From assembly GCA_032717465.1 (NCBI GenBank), contig CM064713.1:9396950-9460949 (forward strand): a stretch of 64,000 bases of DNA, written 5' to 3'. The notes beneath the pieces were generated by a model. The model saw nothing but the letters and a program-made list of their open reading frames with translations. It had not been told where the DNA came from and made no database searches. Shown in pieces: positions 12,163-22,249 of this stretch. Numbering within the stretch: the stretch's first letter is position 1; every line of letters starts with the position of its first letter. Source of the stretch: Coenobita brevimanus (Eukaryota > Arthropoda > Malacostraca > Decapoda > Coenobitidae). The translations under genes were made by a program, and so were the position numbers.

Positions 12163-12893
12163 CATCAACACAGTGTTCAGGAACTGGCTAAAACTTTAAC
12201 TGATTACTTTGTAATATTTTGTTTCTACTAGATCTCCAAAGAATACGAGATATACGTTTGCACTCAACTCAGCATACGCAGATAAATGACTTACGATGTT
12301 TAAATTTTTGTAATAAGCGTACAGGAACTTTAATCATAACAAGCCAAATTAATTAGGAATTCGAACCATTTTATTACCCGTGTTGGTAAACGCGACTCCA
12401 ATGACACAAATTTCGCTCTTCACTAATGACTATCATCAGTCATATCTTAGATAACTCTCAATTCTCCACTGCATAGTTTCAGAAAGGGGAATGCTATTAA
12501 CACTGACATATAAATCGCAAGCTCAGAATACGAAAGTGGACATTCGCGATTTTTAATCTCTACCAAACTTCCGCTGTTATACTTCTTTGTTAATAACGGC
12601 TGGTTCACTATGTATAAACGTTAACCATATTCATATCAAAACTCAACTTGGTGTTATCAATAACAGAATCATGCTCAGATTATGAGTATCAATTAAGACT
12701 AGAATTAAATACAGAACTTAATGATTAAATTATGAACTGTACAGTTTATATTTATAATATTACCTAAGATTATGATTACAATACTAACATATACTAACTT
12801 ATGCTAATACTTAAATTTATTGCACTACAATTTTCCCTGCAGTGATTAATGCTTCCATTGCTGGGAGCCATCTGAGTGTGCCTAGAGCATTAC

Positions 12894-14990
12894 GGAGGTT
12901 ATTCTCTCAGGCATGGAAGCATGCATTCCCTTCTCATATCCTTTGAGTAATGCAAGAAAGCCTTAGTTTAATCACGCTTGCTCTAATTCTGTCCACAACA
13001 AGGAAAGGGCACATGAAAGGTACTAGAGCCAACCCACCCCTGAATCACATCTTTTATACGTTTCTGCCCGGAATCGTGCTAAGTCTGTTCTTCGCTCTGC
13101 TAAAAATAATTTCCCCTGTACTAAATGCTCTCAACTCTCCAACTCGAATTCTTCCCGCTCCTTCTGGCACCTTGCGAAAAACTTTTCTAACAACTTTACC
13201 TCATCATCCTTCCCTCCTCTTTTCTACTCTGATGGCCCTGCAGCTATTTTTTCTACTGATAAAGCAGATCTCTTTGCTCAAGCTTTCTCCTCCAATTCCA
13301 CCTTAGATGATTCCAATGCTGTTCCTCCATCACTTCCTTCCTCTCACTTCCTCATGGCTGACATTAAGATTTCTTAAGCTGATGTATTTTCTGCCATCAT
13401 TGGCCTCAATACTCACAAGGCATTTGGGCCTGATGGAATCGCTCCTGTTGTCCTCAAGAATTGTGCTTCAGTGCTTACACCCTGCCTAGGTAAACTCTTT
13501 TGCCTTTGTGTATGAACTTGTACCCTTCCTTCTTGCTGGAAGTTGCTCTCATTCAGCCAGTCCCGAAGAAGGGTGACCATTCCCAACTCTCTAACTATCG
13601 TCCAATTGCTTTAACATCCTGTGTCTCAAGTTTTCGAGCCAATTCTTAACAGAAAATTTTTAAATCATCTTTCAAAGCACTACATTCTGTCTGTTCATCA
13701 GTATGGATTCTGTCAGGGACGCTCCACTGGCGATCTTCTCACCTACATTTCAGACTGCTGGTCATCTTCCTTTCGGGACTTTGGGGCAAGCTTTGGCATT
13801 GCACTTGACACGTCATAGGCTCTCGATCGACTCTGGCATAAGTCTTTCATTTCCAAACTGCCCTCTTACGGTTTCTATCCTATCTGTGCTTTCATCTATG
13901 GCTTCCTTTCTGGTCGTTCTATACCCGCTGTTGTACACGGCCACTGTTCTTCTCTTAGATCTATCAACAGTGGTGTTCCTCAGAGCTCTGTCCTATCACT
14001 AACTCTCTTCCTTTTACCCATCAATGACTTTTTAAGTTGTACATCTCCTTTCCACTGATATGCTGATTATACCACCCTTCACCTTTCCATTCGGTTCCCG
14101 CAACATCCATCTCAGCAGATACCAAACAAGGGATGAGGCTATGGCACACCTAATGTCTCACTTGACTCGTAACTCTGACTTGGGTAAAAATAATTTTCTT
14201 GTTAATGCATCAAAGACTCAGTTATTACACCAATCAACCAGACAAAATCATCCACAGGAGTACTGACTAATGTTTAATAATATCCATATCAGTTCTCCAT
14301 CATCCTTGAACATGCTTGGGGTTTCATTCACTCGGAACTTATCTTGGAATGATCATATTACATCTCTTGTATAATCTGCTTCCAAGAGATTAGATATGAT
14401 AAGCCGACTCCGTACTTTCTTTACTCCTGCATAGTTGCTGATCTTGCACATAGGTTTTATTCTCCCGTGTGGAGTAAAACTCTCACGTGTGGGGAGGCTC
14501 CCGACATACAGCTCTTCTAAGTAGGGTGGAGTCAAAGGCTTTTCATTTCATTAACTCTCCTCCTCTTACTGGCTCCCTTTAACCTCTGTCTCTTCGCCGC
14601 ACTGTTGCATCTTTTTCTCTTTTCTATCGCTACTTCAATGGCCACTGTTCCTCTGAACTGTCTGCTTGCATCCCTCCATCTCTATGACGGGCGCATAGCA
14701 CCTATCTAACAACAAACTCTCATCCCTTTTCTGTCCAACTCTCTAATGCAAACATTAACTGTTACTCCCAGTCATTCATTTATGCAACAGGTCAGCTCTG
14801 GAACTGTCTCCCTCTTTATATCCTACTTCCTATGATCTCCAGTCTTTCAAATGCAATGTGTCCAGGCATCTCGAAATGAACAGATCTGGAAATTGGCTCT
14901 CTTTTGTATTGATCTTTTTTACATAGAAGAAATTGTTTGCGGGCTGCTGGCCTTTGGTTCCTTCTTCCTTGCATAAAAAATAATAATAAT
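12894..14990 (+). pseudogene. LINE-J (jockey-like) 3' part: reverse transcriptase and 3' tail
   Basis: LINE-J resumes after the LTR-like block with GMEACIPFS (12,913) and then reads, across many stops and frameshifts, KAFGPDGIAPVVLKN (13,417), VPKKGDHSQLSNYRPIALTSC (13,562), QYGFCQGRSTGDLLTY (13,700) and YADYTTLHL (14,057). The polymerase motif is YADY instead of YADD, so it would be inactive. The 3' untranslated end reads GCTGGCCTTTGGTTCCTTCT near 14,945, followed by TTGCATAAAAAATAATAATAAT, a poor (AAT)n tail. The same 3' motif reappears as a tiny insertion at 52.5 kb. Confidence 0.8.
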
Positions 14991-15200
14991 TGTGTCCCAT
15001 TGCACGAGGACAAAGAAATAGGGATAAAGAACTGGTTCAATACTGACTTAAAATGCAAAAGAGAAAAGAGATTTGCTGTGGATCAGATACAGTCGACATA
15101 AAAGTGAGAGAGCATATAACAACTACAAGTAGGCAAGACATGATTATACAAGGATAAGGAGAGAAACTCAAAGGCCATTGTCTGAAGTTTCGAAAATTGA
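14991..15200 (+). pseudogene. LINE-L piece 2: linker between endonuclease and reverse transcriptase
   Basis: Short piece between the LINE-J tail and the next inserted block. The frame reads a basic, Trp-containing segment (KNWFNTDLKCKREKR) and YKDKERNSKAIV, similar in kind to the basic linker that follows the EEP domain in this LINE group. Support is composition and position: it lies between piece 1 and piece 3, in the right order and strand. It is badly decayed. Confidence 0.4.
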
Positions 15201-16576
15201 TTTTTTTTTTTTCCTTGCCATATTGAAAAGAAAGTTCAGACGCACCCAACAGTGCAAATCCTAGCTTCCTAGACCCATTCTGTGGCTTGCAATGGAGAAT
15301 GAAAGTTGCAGAAACATCGGCAACCGATATTCGCCACTGAGCGGTGCTGCCACAGTGCAACTTCGCAGTTTTATTATTTTTTACCCCCCAAAGCAATGCG
15401 AATGGTGCTGAAATGTTGTGCATATATGAGATATGGTGATATCGAATGATTTCAGTGCATAAAATGTTAGAAATGGCTGGAAAAAAAAAATTGAATATTT
15501 TTTCACCTGTTTATTATAAAATATGTTTATGGTAGTTTCCAGGTATTTTTTACGTTATCGTTGTGCCCATGCTTGGAAAATGAAGTGAAAGGGTTGAATT
15601 TTCAGCCTTAAATGAGAAAATTGTCCGTCCCCCGAGGCTAGGCTCTCCCACGGGAGATGAATGTGGAGGGCCAGATCCGATTAGCAATATGGAAGTTGAG
15701 TCGCAACTTCCAGGTCTCACACCACGTGCATGGCTAAAAATAGAATCGTAATGCAGTTTCAGAACTACGAATATGTCTAATTATTATGAATACTGAGACA
15801 CAGCAGAAATAAATACATTTACAGACGGGAGAAAAAATCCTTTTTCATAATTACACATTCACCTTTATCATTTTATCTTGTTATTTTCGCAATATATACT
15901 GCTGTCTCGTAAACTGGGTGGTTGTGTGTGTTTTGCAAGGGAGGAAAAAGTTTATATTTTCTGTCTGGGTCGAGATAATGGGTGTTACTATGCGTTTTTA
16001 GGCATGGCTACGAGCGAAAAAATTGTACATCCACTCGTTACGGCAGCAGGTGGCTAACTGACAGATGTGGTGTGAGAGGGTGATGTGAAAGTCAGCCTCT
16101 CGTCCCAGATGTCCGTCAGTTCCCGAGAGTTTTCACAGTTTTCTACAAGTCGTACTGCATCGAATGATCCAAACCATTACAACAAACCTGAGCAAATAGG
16201 TAAAGATACAAAGACAAAAATGTATTTTTCACTTATCATGCCTTTTTTGTTTGTGCCTGTATTAATTCATAATCGTAAACAGGTGGTTGTGTGTGTTTTG
16301 CAAGAGAGGACAAAGATGATATTATCTGCCTGGGTCAAGATAATGGGTGTAGTTGTGCTTGTTTAGGCATGGCCAGGAGCGAAAAAATAAAAAATCCACT
16401 CATCACAGCAGAAGGTTCTGAACTGCTTGATGGGGTGTATGGGAGTGTAGTGTAAGTCAGTCTGAAGACGTTGAGAACGTTCGTTTACTTCCTAAAAATG
16501 TTTGCAGTTTTTTATAGGCGGCGCTCAAGCGATGGCCATTTATTTGCTAAACGTCATTCGACGCTGGCAGCCACGG
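15200..16576. other. Unassigned ~1.4-kb block inserted in LINE-L, with a 365-bp internal tandem duplication
   Basis: No protein-like frame. A T-run at 15,199-15,212 opens the block. Two diverged direct repeats, starting GTAAAC(T/A)GGGTGGTTGTGTGTG near 15,909 and 16,274, extend at least 200 bp and include TAGGCATGGC(T/C)A(C/G)GAGCGAAAAAA. The right junction reads GTGGGGTTAATAAAAG, after which LINE-L coding sequence resumes. GGGGTTAA resembles the end of a TTAA element, but no matching left end was found. Confidence 0.5.
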
Positions 16577-17036
16577 TGGGGTTAATAAAAGTAATGATCA
16601 GCCAAAGTTGTTTTACAGCTACATACGAAGCAAAGCAAAAGTTAAAGATAAAATACTATCCATCATGGATGAGGGGAAGTTCTATATCAGTGAAGAAGAT
16701 ATTTGTGAAGTGCTAATCACAAACTTCCAGTTAGTTTTTAATCAAGAAAGTACACCTTTGTGAGAGATGAAGATGAACAAGCATGCCCACACATATTAGC
16801 AAATATATGTATAACAAAACAAGAGGTCCACGGGGAGATGAGGGAATTAGAGAGGGCAAAAGCCAATGGCCCTGACGAGATTTCATGTTGGGTATTACAG
16901 GAACGTGCAAAAGTGCTAAGCAGTCCATTACAATTACAATTCAGAGAATCCTTAAGACAAGGAAAACTATATGATATTTGAAAGAAAGCAAACATTGTGC
17001 CTCTTTTCAAAAAGTAAATAGACAAAATCCACTTAA
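16577..17036 (+). pseudogene. LINE-L piece 3: start of reverse transcriptase
   Basis: Frame reads NKSNDQPKLFYSYIRSKAK (16,579), ISEEDICEVL (16,687), a frame change, then ERAKANGPDEISCWVLQ (16,850), the conserved GPD motif preceding the RT palm, and ANIVPLFKK (16,990) with an in-frame stop before it. It ends at a TTAA where a 764-bp element is inserted. Across that element the LINE frame resumes with NYHLVSLSSVVSKMLE. Confidence 0.78.
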
Positions 17037-17800
17037 CCCCTGAAGTACTAAGCTCGATGATCGACCTTTTTTTCACAATTTTTTTTAATGGACGAGGAAC
17101 GTCGATCGTGCAACTTCCACAAAAAACTGGTGGTAGTTTGCTCCACCCCAGCTGTGATGTACTGTACAGTATATGGATTCTGACCAATCAGAACTAAGTG
17201 TTGGAGATGTGGGAGGGAGGATCCAGGCCCATACCTAGGCAGTGAGGGGTGTACCCCCCACCTCCCTCTCGGGGCATCCTTGTACCCCACTACATTGTTA
17301 CTGCCCTACCTCCCTTGGTTCTTACCAACACCACCATCCTTCCCACACCCTCCTTATGCATCCTCCACCCCTCGGATGTGGATCCCCATCCCTAATGTCC
17401 TGGCCCCCAGTCTTCTGGGGGGAGTATTTCCCCCCTACCCTACCCTCCCTCCACGTCCCTGTACTCCCTTCCTTTGTGTCTGGTGGTGGTCTCCTCCCAT
17501 CCCTCCATCCCCGTACATCCCCTCCTGGCCCTATCACCCCCCACTCCCTAGCACAGAATATCTTTACCACCCTCCTGGCATATTTTTCTTTCTCGTCCGG
17601 GCCACGACGGGTAACTATTATCAACTTTGACGGGCCATAACTCAGTAACTATTGGATCTTGGATGGTGGGGTTTGAGTTTTCAGATGTATAAATTCAAGC
17701 TCTATAAATCGGGCATAAAACTTTTAACCTTTGAGAAAGTCAACAAATAGGACTGTTTTTGCGTCCTGGGGGGTAGTCAATGCTGGAGGGGTCAGAGGGG
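17037..17800. mobile_element. 764-bp non-autonomous TTAA (piggyBac-like) element in LINE-L
   Basis: Flanked by TTAA on both sides (17,033-17,036 and 17,801-17,804) and bounded by CCCCT...AGGGG. Removing it and one TTAA lets the LINE-L reading frame run through, which fixes the boundaries. The inverted similarity of the ends is short (CCCCTGAAG against CCCCTCTGACC on the other strand). There is no transposase frame. The interior is C-rich on the + strand (17,240-17,560) and contains TCGATGATCGA near the left end. Confidence 0.75.
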
Positions 17801-17804
17801 TTAA

Positions 17805-18400
17805 CTACCATCTAGTATCACTGAGCAGCGTCGTAAGCAAGATGTTAGAATAACTGATATGAAGAATTTAGGAAAATCATCTGGAAAAATACAGCATGAT
17901 AACAGAAAGACATTTTGGTTTTAGAAAGGGCAAATCATGTGTTACTAACCCACTAAGTTACTATGACAGACTTGCAGAAATAATATGGAAAAGAGATGGC
18001 TCGGTAGACAACATATATTTGGATTTCAAGAAGGCATTTGACAGAGCACCACATAAAAGACTTTTATGGAAACTGTAACATCAAGGAGGAATCCAAGGTA
18101 AACAGTACGATTGGATGCAAAATTTTCTCAGTAAAAGGGAAATGAGAACAATCCTAAAGGGAAATTACTTATCATGGAGAGAAGTGACAAGTGGAGTTCA
18201 ACAGGCCTCGGTGCTGGCACCAGTTATGTTTTTAGTATATAAAAATGACATAGACGGCAACATTGGAATAGGAAACTACCTAAATATGTATGCTAATGAT
18301 GCAATAATGCAAAGGGAAATTACAAACACAGACTCTTGCATAGAGCTACAAGAGGAATTAAATAAGTTTCATGAATGGTGCAATAGATGGCAAATGGAAT
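17805..18400 (+). pseudogene. LINE-L piece 4: reverse transcriptase fingers and palm
   Basis: After the TTAA element the frame reads SLSSVVSKMLE (17,815), HFGFRKGKSCVTN (17,908), IYLDFKKAFDRAPHKRLLWKL (18,018; the Asp of motif A is present), SGVQQASVLAPVMFL (18,193) and MYANDAIMQ (18,288). The polymerase motif is YAND instead of xADD, so the first catalytic Asp is lost. The frame then reads CNRWQMEF and is cut at 18,400 by a minus-strand SINE. Confidence 0.82.
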
Positions 18401-18777
18401 TCTATCTATCATCTATCTATTGCCAGACGTCATAATCCTGTTAGGGGTGGCCATTTGACTTTTGAGTTATTTGTTTTACGGGGAGAGGCACTAACCCATC
18501 ACCAACCCACTTGTTGACACGTAGGGAGCACGTATAATTTGGTTATATGGTTACCACCCAGCGTTGTAAATGGTTTCTTGGCTTACAGGAAACCATTTGG
18601 CTTGTCACTCAATGTAAAGCCACCTGTAAAGGTAAGAAAAGAAATAAGAAGTGACAGGAAAGATGGGAGAAATAGGAAGAGAGGAGGGCAGGCACAGAAA
18701 AAGAATGATAAAAGCTAAGGAAGAAGTAGGAAGCACTACATCAAGTGAGTGGATGATGGTCGCCACCACCTACCACC
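18401..18777 (-). mobile_element. SINE (non-5S head) with RTE-1-type tail and 10-bp target duplication
   Basis: On the minus strand the element starts near 18,777, runs about 377 bp and ends in GGCCACCCC...GACGTCTGGCAATAGATAGATGATAGATAG. It is flanked by AATGGAATTC at 18,391-18,400 and 18,778-18,787, a perfect target duplication. The middle (CCCTACGTGTCAA through GTAAAACAAATAACT, 18,465-18,535) matches the body of the 5S-headed SINE at 18,889-18,950, while the 5' head differs and I see no clear tRNA A/B boxes in it. The terminal ~45 bp matches the 3' end of the RTE-1 LINE. Confidence 0.82.
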
Positions 18778-18818
18778 AATGGAATTCAATGTAGACAAAT
18801 GTAAGAAAATTTTGTAAA
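18778..18818 (+). pseudogene. LINE-L piece 5 (short stretch between two SINEs)
   Basis: About 40 bp that continues the LINE-L frame (MEFNVDKCKK) from piece 4 across the minus-strand SINE, before the 5S-headed SINE interrupts it again. Confidence 0.7.
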
Positions 18819-19010
18819 AGTTAAGCAACGTTGGGTCTGGTTAGTACTTGGATGGGTGACCGTCTGGGAACACCAGATGCTGTTGGCATCCCTACGTGTC
18901 AAGTGGGGTTGGTGGAGGATTAGTGCCCCTCCCTGTAAAACAATTAACTCTAAGCCCTTGGCCACCCCGTCTGGGATACATGGCATCTGGCAATGAATGA
19001 ATGAATGAAT
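18819..19010 (+). mobile_element. 5S rRNA-headed SINE (SINE3 type), 5'-truncated, with RTE-1-like tail
   Basis: 18,819-18,890 is the 3' two thirds of 5S rRNA: AGTTAAGCAACGTTGGGTC, TGGTTAGTACTTGGATGGG and TGACCGTCTGGGAACACCAG are recognisable, keeping the regions that hold box A, the intermediate element and box C of the internal polymerase III promoter. A ~65-bp body follows (CCTACGTGTCAAGTGGGGTT to GTAAAACAATTAACTC), then a tail GGCCACCCCGTCTGGGATAC...GGCATCTGGCAAT and (GAAT)4. AAAAG on both sides may be the target duplication. The first ~45 bases of 5S are missing, so it is not a 5S gene. Confidence 0.85.
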
Positions 19011-19640
19011 GAAAAAAGACCAGACTGGGACCATAAGTTAGGAAGTTGAACCCTACACACATCAGAAAAGGAAATGGATTTAGGAGTAATTACCAATAAC
19101 TGACTATCAACAGCTGACCACTTAAATGAAAAAGTAAGGAACATGTACAAACTGCTTGCTAATATGAGGGTAGCATTCACATATGTAAGTGAAGACATGC
19201 TGAGAAAGATAATAACATCATTCATCAGACCAACTTTGGAGTATGCATCACTAGTCTGGAATCCACATCGCAGAAAAACACATACTGTATATAAGACTGA
19301 AAAGGTACAAAGGGCCGCTACAAGATGAGCACCAAGTTTAAGGGACATAAGCTATGAAGAAAGACTGGGAAAATTAAACCTACAATCTTTATAGGAGAGA
19401 ATGAAAAGAGGAGACATGATTATGTTATAAATATGCAACACAGGAAAAGAGACAGTAGATGTAAATGAGTATATACACTATGGGGAAGCAACATTAAGTG
19501 GACACTGTAGAACTTACAAAAAGAGAGGTGATAAGGATGGAAGGAAATTCAGTTTCCCAAATAGAGTAGTTGATTAGTGGAATGCACTACAGATTAAAAT
19601 AGTGTGTCCAAACAATTCATAAATTTAAAGACATGTATGA
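19011..19640 (+). pseudogene. LINE-L piece 6: C-terminal region
   Basis: LINE-L resumes with RPDWDHKLGS and TSEKEMDLGVITNN (19,050), MYKLLANMRVAFTY (19,143), ITSFIRPTLEYASLVWNPH (19,210), KVQRAATR and DISYEERLGKLNL (19,345), the thumb/connection region that follows RT in this LINE group. Several stops are present (after GVITNN, after RAATR and near 19,395). The frame ends near FKDMYDN about 19,640, and (CA)n follows at 19,712. Confidence 0.8.
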
Positions 19641-19710
19641 TAACATTTTTTCAATACGCGGGACAGTACGAGCTTGACTAATTCCTGTAAAGATACAAGT
19701 AGGTAAGAAT

Positions 19711-19711
<1 letters not shown>

Positions 19712-19796
<85 letters not shown>
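19712..19796. repeat. (CA)n microsatellite
   Basis: About 42 uninterrupted CA units just downstream of LINE-L; possibly its original tail. Confidence 0.97.
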
Positions 19797-19799
<3 letters not shown>

Positions 19800-20439
19800 T
19801 ATCATCTTGCCTCGCTAAAACCGGTTGATAAAAATCAGTCCTTGTCCGTAGCATCCCAGCTCTGTAATGGGTCTGGTAACAGTGTGTGTTATGAAGAAGT
19901 ATATCAACTCTAGTACCATAATTATGTTAAATAACCAGCATGTAAAGAAAAAAACATATTGTAAAACGGATATATAACTGACCAATTTTTGTGTTAATTT
20001 CCTCTCAACACTACCTAGTGTTTAAGTTCCTTTTATTATAATAGTCTTGTTACTCCATCTGAACCGGTTGTTGATAACCCTCCAGTGACGATTCCACATG
20101 AAACATCAGGCAGTTTTATTCACTTATAAGATCTGTTGTATCTGGAATCATCTACCAGCACAGGTAGTTGACATTTCCTCCACAGAGCAGTTCAGGGTTA
20201 TGCCAGATCTGACATTGTGGTAGATTGAATATTTCTTCCAATTTCGTAGCCTATCCTTTTTTCCTCGGTATAGGTGTACTTCTTTTTACGTGCCCGTAAA
20301 AGGAGGAGGTTCATGGAGAGAGCCTTCATTGCTGCTAAATTTTCCTCTCACCAATTGAATAACAATTTATATGTGGTAAATTCATTCATAGTATCTCTGA
20401 GGTACAGGTTGCAAAACCTTTGGAGGTACCACTTCTTCT
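19797..20439. other. Mostly anonymous sequence with a small LINE C-terminal remnant
   Basis: No complete frame. Around 20,125-20,215 the + strand reads CCIWNHLPAQVVDISSTEQF, the W-N-x-L-P pattern typical of the last part of CR1/jockey-group LINE proteins, so a short decayed LINE 3' end is likely. Nothing else is recognised. Confidence 0.4.
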
Positions 20440-21041
20440 TGGAAAGCCCTTCCCCCCTCTCCCCACTGAGGGGGGTCACCTTGACGCGATAGTGGGGCTT
20501 GAAGCGTGGTTGGCAGTGCCACCTACTCTGGAGGCGTGCCTACCTTTGTAGGGTTCGGCATCTGTTGCGCTCATGGACCAAGCATCCCCTACATCTCTGG
20601 TGGAGGAGGCTTGCTGGTGATATTAGTCCCTGCACATTTGTCATGTAGGACAGGACTGTTGCCTCCCCATGTGTTTGTCATGTGTGGCGTCCTGTAATGC
20701 TGGGAGACGGGAGTTCTGGGGGTTGAGTGATGCTGCACGATACGCCCTGCAGCTAGCAATACACCTCCTTGGTCCCTTGTTCTGGCTAGACGGGTGACCT
20801 GGTTGGGCCTGACCAGATCGGTCAGCTGGTCATGCGTTGGCTAGGGTCAACTGGGCATTGGGGGGCCTGGTGGCTCCTATCGTCCTGGAGTCACCCTTGC
20901 CCAGGTCCCCCAGTGGTTACACACGTACACTCTCCTGCTGCCTCTACGGTCGCTAGTGGTGTTGTCCCTGGCATAAAACCTCCCTTTGTTGGGCTTCATT
21001 GTGGGGGGAGGGGTGGGGGAATGAAGATTTTTTGGGGGCAA
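20440..21041 (+). mobile_element. I/Nimb-type LINE, 5' untranslated region
   Basis: GC-rich leader (GGGGGTCACCTTGACGCGATAGTGG onward) preceding the gag-like ORF1 of an I-superfamily LINE. The 5' boundary is set only approximately, by the change in base composition and the loss of anything else recognisable upstream. No promoter motif can be pointed to. Confidence 0.45.
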
Positions 21042-22205
21042 TGTATATGGATTCCTTAACAAAAATGTTAAATGCGGCCTCTGTCCCTGGTTTTTCTTTA
21101 GGACCCTCCACTCTCATAACCATTCTAGAGCCTTTCCAGACTCCTAGAGAATTTCCTTCTCTGGCCCAGCGTCCTGCTGGGACTAGGAGGGGATCACGTC
21201 AAGTTCGGCCCAAAAGACACGGTGCCAGAATCCTATGCAAAGTATTTTGTAATGAAGAACTCTGTGGGCTGCACAATACTCGATATTGACATTTTCAGTC
21301 TCCACCGTGGTATCATCTCAGCTTGCGGTAGGGAACCTAAGATCTGTTCCCAAGGGGATGGAAGCATCCTTACCGAGGTGTCCTCCCCAGAAGAGAGCAC
21401 CCATTTACAAGCTCTGACTTCTGTTTCTGGTGCCGCAGTTGCCTATCCTAAGCATGCCGCTTTTAACAGATGCAAAAGTGTAGTTTTTCCACGTGACCTC
21501 CTCCGTTACCCAGAGGTACAGCTGTTGGAGGAACTGAGATCTTCTGGTGTGGTAGCTGTTGAGCGACTGCAAAAGAAAATCGATGGTGTCGTAACCCCAA
21601 CTCCTACCTTGGTCCTGACTTTCAACAGATTGACATTACCTACTTCTATGAAGCTGGCTTACCTGTCACTTCCTGTGAAGCCATACATGTCCACCCCAAA
21701 GAGATGTTTCCACTGTGAAGGATATGGAGACATCAGCCAATTTTGTTGCCATGCACAGGCAGGCCTTCCTGGAGTTTGTCTTCTGTGGTGGACCATGCCA
21801 TGCCAGTGACCGTACAGGACCTTAAATGTTCAGTCTCCGTTGTCGAACCTTGTGTCGACCTCTCTCCTGCTCCCTCTGCCCCGGAGGCTGAGGGGTCCAG
21901 CCAGGTGGAAGCTGCAGCCGATGGTTCGCCTGTGGTCAGGTCCTCACCTTGGGATGGTGTTGGACAGGCCGTTGGTGCTTCAGTTCTGGAACATACAATG
22001 TGATCCTTACAGAGCTCTAATCCTGTGAACACTCCTTCCACCTCTGGGGCTTCTGATGTTAGCACTGGCCATCCTACATCACCCAAGGCGGCCTCCAAGC
22101 CACTTTCCAAGCCAAGTGGTATTCCACCTCAGAGGAAGAGTGTTGTAAAACTTTCCTCTTCCTCGTCCTCACGTTTGCCCACGGATGTTCGACATAGGGT
22201 GTAGG
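21042..22205 (+). pseudogene. I/Nimb-type LINE ORF1: gag-like zinc-knuckle protein
   Basis: Nucleic-acid-binding ORF1 protein that packages LINE RNA. From the ATG at 21,042 the frame reads a Pro/Ser/Arg-rich N-terminus, shifts frame near 21,225, then continues AKYFVMKNSVG..FSLHRGIISACG (21,237) and LTFNRLTLPTSMKLAYLSLPVKPY (21,618). It reaches the zinc knuckle CFHCEGYGDISQFC (21,707), where the usual His of CX2CX4HX4C is Asp. A further frame change near 21,780 leads to a Ser/Pro/Ala-rich C-terminal segment ending near 22,205. Domain order and the ORF2 remnant directly downstream support the I/Nimb assignment. Confidence 0.7.
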
Positions 22206-22249
22206 TTCCTGGTGCTGCACAGTCTCTTCCCAAGGACCTTCCTAAGATT

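Larger units (their letters stand above)
10865..12893 (+). mobile_element. LTR-like insertion (candidate solo LTR) inside LINE-J
   Basis: A ~2.03-kb non-coding block interrupts the LINE-J endonuclease. It begins TGTAATG and ends CATTAC, the inverted-repeat ends expected of an LTR and similar to the TGTAAT/TTAC ends of the gypsy LTRs at 33.9 and 42.9 kb. It holds a candidate core promoter (TTTTATAAG at 12,154) and three sets of short tandem repeats. No target duplication is visible, and about 60 bp of LINE-J is missing at the junction, so either the insertion was accompanied by a deletion or the boundaries are slightly off. It could instead be a non-autonomous DNA element. Confidence 0.42.

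Noticed and set aside
16565..16580. GGGGTTAA as the right end of a TTAA element spanning 15.2-16.6 kb
   Set aside because: The left junction has neither TTAA nor CCCC, so the block is listed as unassigned.
18819..18890. Functional 5S rRNA gene
   Set aside because: About 45 bases of the 5' part are missing and the sequence runs into a SINE body and LINE-like tail.
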